Shown: one piece after another, positions 27,119 through 36,035 of the stretch
How positions within the stretch are numbered: the first letter of the stretch is position 1
How the letters are laid out: each line of letters starts with the position of its first letter
NCBI RefSeq assembly: GCF_038622445.1
Contig: NZ_CP152019.1
Coordinates: forward strand, 310,001-374,000
Direction of reading: 5' to 3'
Length of the DNA: 64,000 bases
From: Sporosarcina sp. FSL K6-1522
GTDB taxonomy: Bacteria > Bacillota > Bacilli > Bacillales_A > Planococcaceae
Translations under genes and position numbers: made by a program
The notes under the pieces: model-generated
What the model was told of the DNA's origin: nothing
The model's input: only the letters and a program-made list of their open reading frames with translations
Databases searched by the model: none

Positions 27119-27271
27119 TTAGTCTAATTTTGCCGTTGTCGATGGTGCATGTTGCATAGTACCTGCATCTTGTTGTAAACCACTTATGCCCACGTTCGAG
27201 ATGGGCAATCTAAAATAGAGCAGTAGAAATAAAATGGCTTTATTCCCCCACTCTTGTATAAATGCATTCAT
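27119..27271 (-). CDS. Putative 50-aa membrane-associated peptide
   Basis: ATG 27271 follows AAGGAGG with 7-base spacing. Sequence begins MNAFIQEWGNKAILFLLLYF, has one hydrophobic stretch (about residues 12-20) and a polar C-terminus (QHAPSTTAKLD). Not in any family I know. It is read away from the symmetric promoter region at 27340-27431, with a 5' hairpin (GCACGACGTCT / AGACGAATCGTGC, 27302-27332) in its leader. Perfect SD and flanking hairpins argue for a real small gene. Confidence 0.55.
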   Translation of the reverse strand: MNAFIQEWGNKAILFLLLYFRLPISNVGISGLQQDAGTMQHAPSTTAKLD

Positions 27272-27339
27272 CACATATCCTCCTTGGTTTTTCTAACGAC
27301 AGCACGACGTCTTCGGCCTAGACGAATCGTGCCTTCACT

Positions 27340-27431
27340 CTTTATATAGACAAATGATTTAAAAAGTGGACAACGTGATAGATTTTATTTTTAAAGTTTG
27401 TCCACTTTCCTGATTTTTTCTCTATATAAAG
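27340..27431. promoter_or_regulatory. Exactly symmetric divergent promoter/operator region
   Basis: CTTTATATAG (27340-27349) mirrors CTATATAAAG (27422-27431), and AAAGTGGACAA (27363-27373) mirrors TTGTCCACTTT (27398-27408). Both pairs share the same centre (27385.5), so each strand carries TTGTCCACTTT, 13 bases, CTATATAAAG. This looks like two identical outward promoters, or a large operator. Confidence 0.6.
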
Positions 27432-27450
27432 GGTAAAGGCGGGGATACAA

Positions 27451-27537
27451 ATGACTACATACTTAACTGACTCCGTCTACTTCACAAACAAAGACGATAT
27501 GGACAAAGCCGTGAAGCTTCACATTACAGCACACTGA
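27451..27537 (+). CDS. Putative 28-aa peptide
   Basis: ATG 27451 follows GGCGGGG; reads MTTYLTDSVYFTNKDDMDK then AVKLHITAH and stop. It is the first ORF on the plus side of the symmetric promoter and ends 41 bp before an 18-bp perfect hairpin. No homology recognised; could be a truncated gene or a short regulatory peptide. Confidence 0.35.
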   Translation: MTTYLTDSVYFTNKDDMDKAVKLHITAH

Positions 27538-27578
27538 AACAATATGAACAACACCAACCAGGCTGTTCTCGATATGAT

Positions 27579-27632
27579 CCACTATGTCGTGTTTCAATTA
27601 CGGAGCTGCCTATTTGAAACACGACATAGTGG
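27579..27632. terminator. 18-bp perfect hairpin
   Basis: CCACTATGTCGTGTTTCA (27579-27596) pairs perfectly with TGAAACACGACATAGTGG (27615-27632), loop 18 nt. It separates the small plus-strand ORF from the convergent membrane-protein gene. No good T-run on either side, though AT-rich bases follow. Confidence 0.6.
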
Positions 27633-27643
27633 AGAGCGTTATT

Positions 27644-28795
27644 TTATAATGACACGCATGATTTTTTCGCGTTTCTCAATTCACTATACTGCACATGTAT
27701 CCGATTTTCAGGATGTGTATCGACCGTGTATAGCACCAATAAGAATAGCCACTCCAAAGGCTTCATCAAAAGATAGACAATATCTGCAGCTACCTTTGTT
27801 TGAATGTGTTTGCTGATTGGATAGCCATACGTATCATAGAAACGACGAATTTTCTTATGGAGGTTAGGCGTATGTTCCTCAAGTATATTTTCAAACGCAT
27901 TCGCAATCAACAATTGGCGATTCACCACAATCCGTTCGCCATGGCGTATGCCGGAACGTACAGGTTTTACCAATCGTTTATGACCCATAGCAGAAACTGT
28001 ACATAGATAATGCCCATCACCTTCAATCATTTCCGGAAGGGGCGCAGGGATTTTCGAGTAATTATAACTACTCGTATCTAGAAAAACCTGTATCAAGCTA
28101 TCTGGTCGTTGTCCCCACAATACTAAAATGAATTGAACAACAATCATAACTGGAAACACAAAAAACACGACTAACATCGGAATCCGCTGATACTTCAAAG
28201 ACATTTGCATTAGAAACTTTAAAAACTTATTTGTATACTGGATATTTCGTTCCTGTTGAATGGCCAAAAATTGTTTCAACGAATCATTGAGCTTAGCAAT
28301 ATACAAAAAAATGATCGAGCCATACCCTATTTGCAAAAAAGCAACGTCAACCCCATAATTCCCAAAGCCCGTGTGCGTGATATAAACAAAGGCCACTACT
28401 ACATTCACAACCAATAACGAACTACAGACGACGTATACGACAGGAGACAGTTTGCCTCCCTCAGCTGGCAGCAACCAATAAGCTATATAACTCAATATGA
28501 AAAAGACAAACAATGTAGATACATGGATAGCAGAGAGTGAGGCATAATTAGACGCCACCTGCCCTGTCATCTCGAAAACACGTAGTGGCTCCCCGGCAAC
28601 TACACTCAATTCATTCAAGTAAGTCCCTACCATCATCACACATAAAATCGCCGTCATGATAAAAGCATCGAATACACTTACTTTCGATAAACGATCTTCG
28701 TGAACCGTTTCATGCTCTCCGAAAAAACTTCGGATCATCCTTATAAATGAATAGATCGGTATCCAACATAGGAATACGATGACTAGATAACTCAT
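27644..28795 (-). CDS. Multi-pass membrane protein, possibly DUF6688-like
   Basis: 383 aa. Six hydrophobic segments in residues 1-230 (for example MSYLVIVFLCWIPIYSFI at the start and MLVVFFVFPVMIVVQFILV near 200), then a conserved-looking soluble part: HYLCTVSAMGHKRLVKP, RHGERIVVNRQLLIANAFE, and YDTYGYPIS. The soluble portion brings DUF6688-type proteins to mind, but I cannot confirm it. Function unknown. The ATG has GAGGAGGG 8 bases upstream. The next upstream gene on the same strand is 239 bp away, across a GC-rich structured stretch. Confidence 0.6.
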   Translation of the reverse strand: MSYLVIVFLCWIPIYSFIRMIRSFFGEHETVHEDRLSKVSVFDAFIMTAILCVMMVGTYLNELSVVAGEPLRVFEMTGQVASNYASLSAIHVSTLFVFFILSYIAYWLLPAEGGKLSPVVYVVCSSLLVVNVVVAFVYITHTGFGNYGVDVAFLQIGYGSIIFLYIAKLNDSLKQFLAIQQERNIQYTNKFLKFLMQMSLKYQRIPMLVVFFVFPVMIVVQFILVLWGQRPDSLIQVFLDTSSYNYSKIPAPLPEMIEGDGHYLCTVSAMGHKRLVKPVRSGIRHGERIVVNRQLLIANAFENILEEHTPNLHKKIRRFYDTYGYPISKHIQTKVAADIVYLLMKPLEWLFLLVLYTVDTHPENRIHVQYSELRNAKKSCVSL

Positions 28796-28862
28796 TAGCA
28801 GTCCCTCCTCTGCATTCTTTTTTTACGATTGTTTCAAACTATATAAGTTGAACAAAAGAACC

Positions 28863-28975
28863 TTCCTAACAACGCTCGGCGCTTGCGGATGCCTCCCGCC
28901 ATAAGCCAGGCAGAAAACCACTGCCAGTCTTACCGCTTCGGCGACCGCTTGTAAGGCGCCTTCGCTGGAGAGTAG
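28863..28975. repeat. GC-rich structured intergenic element
   Basis: An island rich in short stems (GGCAGAAAACCACTGCC; CGGCGCTTGCGG; CCGCTTCGGCGACCGC) with much higher GC than its surroundings. It reads like a dispersed intergenic repeat of Bacillales, but only one copy is in this window, so repeat status is unproven. Confidence 0.35.
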
Positions 28976-29033
28976 ATGAAAATTATAAGTTCAACCTATA
29001 TAGACAAATAAATAGATAGAAATTCCAGTTAAA

Positions 29034-29444
29034 TCACATACCTCGTACTTGTAAAATTGTGAAGAGAACGGTCAATCCTGTATAAATTGGATACACAAAT
29101 ACGGATACGAATAAAAGAAGGAATCCCGCTCCAAAATCGTCCTGTCCTTGCAAGACGCCATCTGGAATCACTAAGGAGATCAGAAAGGACCAAACAAGTA
29201 CATACGGAAACCATAGCACCATTGAAAATAAGTGCCAAAAACTGACGATTATTCGTTTCTTTGCAACCTTGAAAAACAAGATCTGAAATACCAGCCATAA
29301 CAACATCAGAAGCGAATAACTAAAAGCGTCTGGCAATCCGAAAAGATCCAGCCAAATATATCTATGCGCAAGCGCAAGCCCCGTTATAAAAAATAAAAAT
29401 CCAAACGCAGCACTAATCAGATTCAGCTGAAGGAATACGCTCAT
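29034..29444 (-). CDS. Four-helix membrane protein, unknown
   Basis: 136 aa with four hydrophobic helices (about residues 8-25, 38-57, 68-90, 105-130) and hardly any soluble part. I recognise no family. ATG 29444 is preferred, with AAAGGGTG upstream; an in-frame GTG lies two codons earlier. It is on the same strand as its neighbours but well separated, so probably its own unit. Confidence 0.6.
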   Translation of the reverse strand: MSVFLQLNLISAAFGFLFFITGLALAHRYIWLDLFGLPDAFSYSLLMLLWLVFQILFFKVAKKRIIVSFWHLFSMVLWFPYVLVWSFLISLVIPDGVLQGQDDFGAGFLLLFVSVFVYPIYTGLTVLFTILQVRGM

Positions 29445-29644
29445 GAACACACACCCTTTTCGCAGTTGTCATTAACTAGACGCCAACCAAGAATTAAGGT
29501 TCTGAAAAATCTAAATAAACGGCGATGTATCTCACAATCCCCTTTACCTAAAACGAACAACAAATACCCGGTTCAAGAATCCATTCCTTCAACACAAACA
29601 AAGGTACTTAGTCCTAAAACTCCAGAACCAAGCACCCACTTCGA

Positions 29645-31078
29645 TTACTCTTTCTCTAATTCCTCATACCACTTATCTTTCCAAGCTTGAACCGCAACGT
29701 CAATGTCATCCCTTGCCTGTTTCGCTTCTGCACTTTTATCGTCGTAGAGCTCTTTGAAATGATTCCCTCTCAGTTGCTTCATTTCCTCGACACGGTCGAT
29801 GACAATTTGTGCATCCTCATCGCTAATCAGCTTTTCCCCTCTGAGAAAACGTGCTGCCGAATAGATTCGACCCGCTTCTCGGTCCGAAACATTCGAAAGA
29901 CGACCGTAAATCTCTTGGAGCTCCTCCATTTGATCGACCAAATTTCTTAACGATACCCCTTGCTGGCTCCACACTTGCATAAAGCTCGGCTTCCACTTCT
30001 TTAACAGGACATCCTCGAATCCCGCTTGATCTCGCACAGTCGCATACTTACCGCCTCCTGCTTCCGCCGCCTCTCTTAACTGGTTTTGACCTTCATCATC
30101 TACATCAAAGCCGATAATATTCACCTTGGCCTCTATATTTCCTTCATGAAGCTTTTTAGCCGCTGCAATCGGATCTCCTCCACACGTTTCAATCCCATCA
30201 CTCACAATATACACAACGTTCCGGTAGCCATCATTTCCATAAGGAGCAAGTAATTCCTGCGCTTTCTCCATCGCCCCCGCAAGCGGGGTCCATCCGCTCG
30301 CCTGGAACGAATCCATCGCCTCATGGAAAGCAGCTTCATTGTACTCTCCCAGCGGATATACAGCATCGATTGAGCTACATGAAAGTTCTTTCTCAGCATC
30401 AATGCCCCTCCCCTTATGCCCATACGCAAGAAGGGAAACATTCATCCCCTCTTCCAACTCGCTCGTAAACTGCTCAATCGCCTCTTTAGCCAGCGTCATT
30501 TTCACACCGCCCGCCACTTCGGCCTTCATACTGCCACTTGCATCCATCAAAATAACAACATTGGTTTTCCGTGCCTTCGCAACTTCAATTTCATCCTTCC
30601 CATCCGGCAACTCAGGCATTTCATAGCCATGATCATACGAAACGAGTTGGTCATAGTCGGATTGATATTGCCCCGAACCGAGCTGATACACCAGATAGTT
30701 ATATATTTGATCAGCGTCTAGATTTTTATTTCCTTGGAAATATGCCGGTAGTTCCTCTTGCATAATCGGTTCAAATGTACCTTCGTAGAAATTTTGATAC
30801 GTCCAAAAATTCTTCGTCTCTGCTACTTCGATTTCAGGTGCCATATGCTGCTCTACCAATTTTCCTGGCTGCTGGGCAATCATTCCCTCTAGTTCTAGCG
30901 ATGCAACGGGAATGTCATCGGTTGCGGTGGTTGTTTTTTCTTGCTCTTTCACCTTTGCCTTTTCTTCTGTTTCTTCTGCGGCTGTGGTATCTGGTTTGGC
31001 TTGGCTTGAGCAGGCTGCTAGGGTGATGCAACTAAACAGCAGTAGAGATATCAGTCGTATTCTCTTCTGTACAAACAA
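29645..31078 (-). CDS. VWA-domain lipoprotein (YwmC/YwmD-like)
   Basis: 477 aa. Lipoprotein signal with cysteine in ITLAACSS (about residue 23), a Thr/Glu/Lys-rich linker, then a von Willebrand A domain starting near residue 173 with the MIDAS motif DASGS and later TPLAG and SDGIETC. Resembles the secreted YwmC/YwmD proteins of B. subtilis, of unknown function, expected to bind a protein or metal ligand outside the cell. Starts at TTG 31078 with AGGAGGGG 7-8 bases upstream. Monocistronic. Confidence 0.82.
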   Translation of the reverse strand: MFVQKRIRLISLLLFSCITLAACSSQAKPDTTAAEETEEKAKVKEQEKTTTATDDIPVASLELEGMIAQQPGKLVEQHMAPEIEVAETKNFWTYQNFYEGTFEPIMQEELPAYFQGNKNLDADQIYNYLVYQLGSGQYQSDYDQLVSYDHGYEMPELPDGKDEIEVAKARKTNVVILMDASGSMKAEVAGGVKMTLAKEAIEQFTSELEEGMNVSLLAYGHKGRGIDAEKELSCSSIDAVYPLGEYNEAAFHEAMDSFQASGWTPLAGAMEKAQELLAPYGNDGYRNVVYIVSDGIETCGGDPIAAAKKLHEGNIEAKVNIIGFDVDDEGQNQLREAAEAGGGKYATVRDQAGFEDVLLKKWKPSFMQVWSQQGVSLRNLVDQMEELQEIYGRLSNVSDREAGRIYSAARFLRGEKLISDEDAQIVIDRVEEMKQLRGNHFKELYDDKSAEAKQARDDIDVAVQAWKDKWYEELEKE

Positions 31079-31245
31079 AATCTTCCCCTCCTAGATTGTC
31101 TGCTTCTTATACCTATGATTTACGTAGATTGAAGTGGAAGGGTTTCTATGAATTTAGGACTGTTTTTTTGGGGGTCCTTAAAACTTGATGAAAATATAAA
31201 AAAGATTCGAACTAAGGCATCTATTTTTCAAATTTCCTAATTTAA

Positions 31246-31365
31246 TTTCTCAACTCAATGTTGCCTATATAAACATTCCCATCATGTACTTCAACATATT
31301 CTTTCCAAAACAATTCACCGTCTGGGATATTTTCTTTTTTAATCCATCGACTACTAAGTTTTCGG
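31246..31365 (-). pseudogene. 3' fragment of an unknown gene
   Basis: Minus frame reads RKLSSRWIKKENIPDGELFW then KEYVEVHDGNVYIGNIELRN and a stop. Just upstream, EKVKPFENVRDF lies in another frame, so a frameshift has broken it. Family not recognised; low GC like the neighbouring island. Confidence 0.4.
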
Positions 31366-31420
31366 ATAAAATCCTAAAATCTCTCACATTTTCAAACGGC
31401 TTAACCTTTTCTATTTAATG

Positions 31421-31725
31421 CTACGTTTTCATCAAACCTACAAATCGCTCATTTTTAGGTTCCGACAGTTCTGATTCACTGAAGCCCTCTCTCAGTTCTT
31501 TTTTCGTACTATGAATTCCCTCGATTTCATTGTTACTTTGTGCTTCATTGATAATTAGCTTATTGAAATAAGGTTGAATGACAAAGTCAGGAAGCTTACT
31601 AATCAGCGAGGATATTTGAGAACTGTTTAATAGCTGCCATAGCTATTTTTCCTTTTAGCCACTTCATTCTTACAAGAAGCGGCATCCATTTTATAAATTT
31701 TTTTTGATAATCTATTATAATTCAT
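31421..31725 (-). pseudogene. Broken fic-family gene, N-terminal part
   Basis: Begins at ATG 31725 (GAGAGGCG upstream) with MNYNRLSKKIYKM and runs into a stop after SYGSY; in another frame it continues LPDFVIQPYFNKLI, NEAQSNNEIEGIHSTKKEL and NERFVGLMKT, then stops at 31421. The phrase NNEIEGIHSTKKEL is the signature of the Fic N-terminal domain that precedes the AMP-transferase core. The catalytic HPFxxGNGR region is missing. So this is a frameshifted, truncated relic. Confidence 0.6.
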
Positions 31726-31899
31726 AAAATCGCCTCTCTATATTTAAAGATCTTGGTTTTTTTAAATTATCACATTTTTCCAAATTGAATTTTCGGGTTG
31801 TGGAATGTTATCTAAGAAATTCGATATACATTGCACTAAAAAATTTTATTAACACTGCTCGGTATTTAGGAATGCCGGCATGGTGATTTAACTTTTCGA

Positions 31900-31977
31900 G
31901 GAATCACGGAAAGTAAGATAGCAGACACGAGGGTAAATAGACCTAGCTATGGCATTGATGATCAATCTGTTGTGATA
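31900..31977 (+). pseudogene. Possible methyltransferase gene fragment
   Basis: Plus frame reads RGITESKIADTRVNRPSYGI then DDQSVVI and a stop, with no start. RPSYGID at this place recalls SAM-dependent methyltransferases of Bacilli, by eye only. The rest of 31726-32060 holds only AT-rich sequence and a terminator. Confidence 0.25.
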
Positions 31978-31979
31978 TA

Positions 31980-32037
31980 AAATAAGATGTCTGGTTCTCA
32001 AACAACTTTTGCTTGTTGAGAGCCAAACATCTTATTT
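31980..32037. terminator. Long hairpin terminator
   Basis: AAATAAGATGT...CTCAAACAA pairs with TTGTTGAG...ACATCTTATTT around CTTTTGC (about 24 bp with one bulge); usable from either side. Confidence 0.7.
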
Positions 32038-32060
32038 GTTTGCTAGCTAATTCACTATTT

Positions 32061-32390
32061 TTATTTATAGCATCCCACTAATTTATTTGTATTATAATCG
32101 TCTATATACCAATCAAGCAGTACCAAATAATTCTTTATATCTTCTAGTTCTAAATCATTTTTTAAATCGTTTAAATTTGAGTATATAACTCTAAAAAGAA
32201 GATCTAATTGATAAGAATGCATTTTTAATAGCCCTAAATCATTATCTTGGAAGTTATTGTAATGATCTATTTTATTTATCAAGAAGTTCTCGATATCAAC
32301 TTTATTATTTGTAAATGGGGTTATATTAAGATTCGAACATATATAATGGTAACTTATTTTTTTACATGCTTTAATACTAATCAAAATCAC
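32061..32390 (-). CDS. Small AT-rich hypothetical protein in the accessory island
   Basis: 109 aa, rich in Asn, Asp, Leu, Ile and Tyr, all-alpha in appearance (LGLLKMHSYQLDLLFRVIYS; LEDIKNYLVLLDWYIDDY). No motif or homologue recognised. GTG start with little SD. GC is well below that of the rest of the window. It follows the HNH gene on the same strand by 153 bp and stops just before the large terminator. It could be an immunity-like partner or a small orphan gene. Confidence 0.4.
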   Translation of the reverse strand: MILISIKACKKISYHYICSNLNITPFTNNKVDIENFLINKIDHYNNFQDNDLGLLKMHSYQLDLLFRVIYSNLNDLKNDLELEDIKNYLVLLDWYIDDYNTNKLVGCYK

Positions 32391-32542
32391 TCTATAAAGA
32401 TTGATTATTTCATTTTTTTATAGATACATACCCATTTACCGAATAAAGTAATTGTATTTTACCTACCAGAGTTATCAATATATTCGCATTAACAATATAA
32501 CTGGAAGAAAAAAATCTTAGTTCCCCATCAATATAGTAATTA

Positions 32543-32926
32543 CTAAACAACTTCTAGGTTAAAGGCATATTTTGCCTCTTCTTCAAATCTCTTAATATAC
32601 TTTTTCACATCTTTTATTTTTCCTTTTGCCCGCCGCAATAACCTTACAGTAATCTCTTCTGGCAAATCATTATCTCTTTTATCATTATTACACTTATGAT
32701 GAGTTGGCCTTAAATTTTCTAAACCATTAAAATCAAAATCCACCGGTATTTTAAAATTATTTATAGCCTCTTTTACTTTTTGTTCATCTTTAAATGTCGC
32801 TTCAGATATTATATGGTCTACTTGTAGATCAGAGTAATTAAATAAATCTTCCAAACAGATAGTACAGCGTCTTTGATGAGCTTGCCAAAGAGCATACCTA
32901 ACTTCAGGTTTATCCTTTAAAGCCAA
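32543..32926 (-). CDS. HNH endonuclease
   Basis: 127 aa with a compact HNH site: Cys21-x2-Cys24, Asp37-His38 (QVDHII), then Asn71, His77 and Cys79-Asn80 in ENLRPTHHKCN. This is the bba-metal nuclease fold of phage, restriction and mobile-element proteins; the C-terminus is a basic helix for DNA contact. Starts at TTG 32926 with AAAGGAAG upstream. It lies 191 bp downstream of the helicase-nuclease gene on the same strand; a 13-bp hairpin (33074-33108) stands between them, so it could be separately transcribed or a loosely coupled part of the same defence island. Confidence 0.85.
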   Translation of the reverse strand: MALKDKPEVRYALWQAHQRRCTICLEDLFNYSDLQVDHIISEATFKDEQKVKEAINNFKIPVDFDFNGLENLRPTHHKCNNDKRDNDLPEEITVRLLRRAKGKIKDVKKYIKRFEEEAKYAFNLEVV

Positions 32927-33073
32927 TAGTATCTTCCTTTCTCTAGATAATAAGTAATTATTCTAAAGGTAAAAAAGACTACCTAAACATAAACTATTTA
33001 TTTAAAATAAATCAGCAATATCCATACTAAAAAACCTCATAAGGGAAGCACTCGTTTTCCTTTCAGTTTTCCC

Positions 33074-33108
33074 CTTATTTATGATACGGTTCCCCTATCA
33101 TAAATAAG
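33074..33108. terminator. 13-bp hairpin after the helicase gene
   Basis: CTTATTTATGATA (33074-33086) pairs perfectly with TATCATAAATAAG (33096-33108). No T-run on the minus strand. Confidence 0.5.
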
Positions 33109-33117
33109 ACAACCCCT

Positions 33118-36012
33118 TTACTCCTCCATCAAGTACCGATAAAGCTTCCCTTCCACTCCCTGCTCCATCACCATGTTCATATGCACCACCGGAAGTTCCT
33201 TCCCTTTCTTATCAGTCATTCGATCTTCTTCAACACTGGACTTATCCGGAACCCCTCTACCCAGATAATAAAAATCAGTTCCTTCGTCGTCATCCTTTTT
33301 CACGAAGATGTGAATATCCATATTATTCTCAGTCGCTTGAATAACTCTTTGCACTTCTTGAGATTGCAACGTTCTGTTACTTCTTGTGTACCATTTAAAA
33401 AGCTCCGGGTTTAAGAATTCGTCGCCGTAGTCGACACTGGATTCGACTTCATCATTTTTATGATAGGTTACAAAAATTGGGCATGTGCCGTGCTTAGGCT
33501 TGTACCCGTACATGGTCGAACTTTCGTCATTATCCCAATTCAACAGTTTGCATGCATCTTTTCTTGAATACTTTTCGTACAATGTAAGCGGCTGATCGCA
33601 TTGATACTTTTTCGCCTTCTCTTTTGCACTGTCGATGACATCTATAATTAGTTTTGTGAAGTTTGGATTCTGCACCAAACTTTCTTGAATCGATGCATTG
33701 AATTGATACTGTCCAGATTCATGTAATTCTACAATTGGCTGTTCACCGTACTTCTTTTTATTAGCTTGCGTAAAAAATGACAGATCCAAAATACGATTTA
33801 CGGAGTTGAGTGTTTCATCGTCCGTCCGACAATCGTTAGCTACTAGCTGTTCCAAATAATAGCCATGTGAAACTACGCTTTCCTTCAATAACATCTCGAT
33901 CAAAATAATTTCATGCTTTCTTTTCCCGTTCAGTACTTCAGCTGAAAGCATTGTGAGTACTTTGTCCTCGTAGAAAGTAAGTGCCGGGACTTCTTCTTTC
34001 ATTTTCAATAGAAACTGGTAGTAGTTCACATACTTATCAGCAATGACAACAGGGTCTATCGAGCGATTTGCGACAAAGTCATATAAGTATGGAACTCTGC
34101 CAATTTTGTTTTTCAGATCGGTATAAGCGTCCCTCAAAATCTTCAATGCTGTTAAATTGCTTTGATTGATGGCACTAAAGATTTTTTTCTTAGCGATTTC
34201 CTCGAAGTTAATCGTCGAAACGCCCTTGATATAACTCGTATCCTTCATATGTCGGCGGATATTATCTTTATTTAAAGACTGGTCACCTGACAACGCTACA
34301 GGAATGAGATAGTTATTTTTATAGTTGCCGATGAAGTCGATAATCGTGACATAGCTTTTCGAATCATGCTTCCGCAGTCCTCTTCCCAGCTGTTGAATAA
34401 AGATAATGCTCGACTGCGTTTGTCTTAGCATGACGACTTGATTGATACACGGAATATCGATTCCTTCATTAAAAATATCCACAGTTAAAATATAATCGAG
34501 AAAACCCGTTTCTAGTCGATTTATTTGACGCTCTCGCTCCTCTGGTGAATGATCACCAAGTAAAGCAACGGTTCGCAGCCCTTTTGCATTTAATGCATCA
34601 GACAATTTCACAGCCTCTTCTTTTCGGCTACAGAACATTAATCCCTTTACACTTTCACCAGAAAAACCATAATAATTCACTTTTTCAAGTATGTGCTCGA
34701 CCCGTTCCTCCGTCACAAGCTGTGATAACAATGTCGCATCATCAATTTCTTCGCCATCTCGTTCAAAATCAGTCACACCAAAGTAATGGAATGGACAAAG
34801 CATATCCTCTTCAAGCGCCTCTTGTAAACGGATTTCATATGCGATGTTGTAATCGAAGAGCTCATAAATATTAAAGTCATCCGTACGTTCAGGCGTAGCT
34901 GTCATTCCCATTAAAAACTTCGGCTGAAAATAATTAATAACTCTGCGATAAGAAGCTGCACCCGCCTTATGAACTTCATCTATTAATATATAATCAAAGT
35001 CTGCCGGATCGAATTGGCTTAAGTTCTCTGGTTTCGACAGCGTTTGAATACTCGCAAATAAATACTTCTTATCCACCTGCTTACTCGTACCTACATACAT
35101 GCCAAAATCCTCACTAATGCCACCAAGAATTTTTTGAAAGTCCTCTTTTGCTTTATTTAATATTTGCTCCCGATGGACAATGAATAGCATGCGTTTAGGT
35201 GCGAAGTTTCGCACATCAAATGCAGACAAATACGTTTTCCCGGTACCTGTTGCAGAAATAACGAGTCCTTTGTCTTTCCCTTCATCTCGAACCGCCTGAA
35301 TTTGTAATAAAGCTGCTGTTTGCATATTATTGGGGACAATTTTCAATGCTTCTTCAATTGCATTAGCATTATAATTGGCGGGCATTTCAATGACTTGTCC
35401 TGCCAACCTTTTGTCCGCATGCTTGTCGTACTCCACTTCATAATTCACTATCCATTGTTCAGAGAGTGCTTCCGCCTCGGCCCATACGTCTTCAAACTGC
35501 TGTTTAAAGTGATGAACGATATCGCCATTTTCATGCGAAGTCAATTTCACATTCCACTCATAATTCACTTTTAACGCATACTCAGTTAAATTTGAGCTCC
35601 CTACTATGAGGGAATAATGCGTTTGCTGTTTAAATATATAGCCTTTGGAATGAAAACCTTTTAAACTCGTTATGCGTACTTCTACATTCGTTAATTTCAT
35701 CAGTTCTTTAAATAACTTTGGTTGATTAAAATATAAATATGTAGACGTTAATATTCGCCCCGTAACGCCTCTTTCTTTAAGGTCCCAAAATAAGGATTTC
35801 AGCGTAGCAAGTCCACTCTCAGTTATAAAAGCAACGGAAAAAAGGAAGTCCTCGCTACTTCCAAGTTCCTCCTGCAATGTGTTCAATACGTTATTATTTT
35901 TCTTTACATTATTGATCAATAATTCCGGCTTAAAGCTGCCAGAATGACTTTGATTTTTATCGATAAACCCTTCATGTAATGATGATGTTAAATTACGAAT
36001 AAAGCCTTCCAT
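33118..36012 (-). CDS. PLD-like nuclease / SF2 helicase fusion with DUF3427-type tail
   Basis: 964 aa. Residues 40-200: phospholipase-D-type nuclease domain with His121-x-Lys123 (FHSKGYIF) and GSSNLT at 138-143, one HKD half-site per chain, so it should dimerise. Residues 220-590: superfamily II helicase with Walker A SATGTGKT (253-260), DEVH box (345-348), TATPERTD (371-378) and motif VI QQLGRGLRKHDSK. The remaining 370 residues match in position and length the DUF3427 tail of such proteins. This architecture is typical of restriction-like defence enzymes that translocate on DNA. It lies 23 bp after a NUDIX gene on the same strand. Function of the combined system is not established to my knowledge. 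Confidence 0.88.
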   Translation of the reverse strand: MEGFIRNLTSSLHEGFIDKNQSHSGSFKPELLINNVKKNNNVLNTLQEELGSSEDFLFSVAFITESGLATLKSLFWDLKERGVTGRILTSTYLYFNQPKLFKELMKLTNVEVRITSLKGFHSKGYIFKQQTHYSLIVGSSNLTEYALKVNYEWNVKLTSHENGDIVHHFKQQFEDVWAEAEALSEQWIVNYEVEYDKHADKRLAGQVIEMPANYNANAIEEALKIVPNNMQTAALLQIQAVRDEGKDKGLVISATGTGKTYLSAFDVRNFAPKRMLFIVHREQILNKAKEDFQKILGGISEDFGMYVGTSKQVDKKYLFASIQTLSKPENLSQFDPADFDYILIDEVHKAGAASYRRVINYFQPKFLMGMTATPERTDDFNIYELFDYNIAYEIRLQEALEEDMLCPFHYFGVTDFERDGEEIDDATLLSQLVTEERVEHILEKVNYYGFSGESVKGLMFCSRKEEAVKLSDALNAKGLRTVALLGDHSPEERERQINRLETGFLDYILTVDIFNEGIDIPCINQVVMLRQTQSSIIFIQQLGRGLRKHDSKSYVTIIDFIGNYKNNYLIPVALSGDQSLNKDNIRRHMKDTSYIKGVSTINFEEIAKKKIFSAINQSNLTALKILRDAYTDLKNKIGRVPYLYDFVANRSIDPVVIADKYVNYYQFLLKMKEEVPALTFYEDKVLTMLSAEVLNGKRKHEIILIEMLLKESVVSHGYYLEQLVANDCRTDDETLNSVNRILDLSFFTQANKKKYGEQPIVELHESGQYQFNASIQESLVQNPNFTKLIIDVIDSAKEKAKKYQCDQPLTLYEKYSRKDACKLLNWDNDESSTMYGYKPKHGTCPIFVTYHKNDEVESSVDYGDEFLNPELFKWYTRSNRTLQSQEVQRVIQATENNMDIHIFVKKDDDEGTDFYYLGRGVPDKSSVEEDRMTDKKGKELPVVHMNMVMEQGVEGKLYRYLMEE

Positions 36013-36035
36013 ACAAACATCACATCATTTCTATA

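Noticed and set aside
31079..32060. CRISPR or attachment-site repeats in the AT-rich intergenic stretch
   Set aside because: No regularly spaced direct repeats, no tRNA edge and no integrase gene; only gene relics and a terminator are visible.
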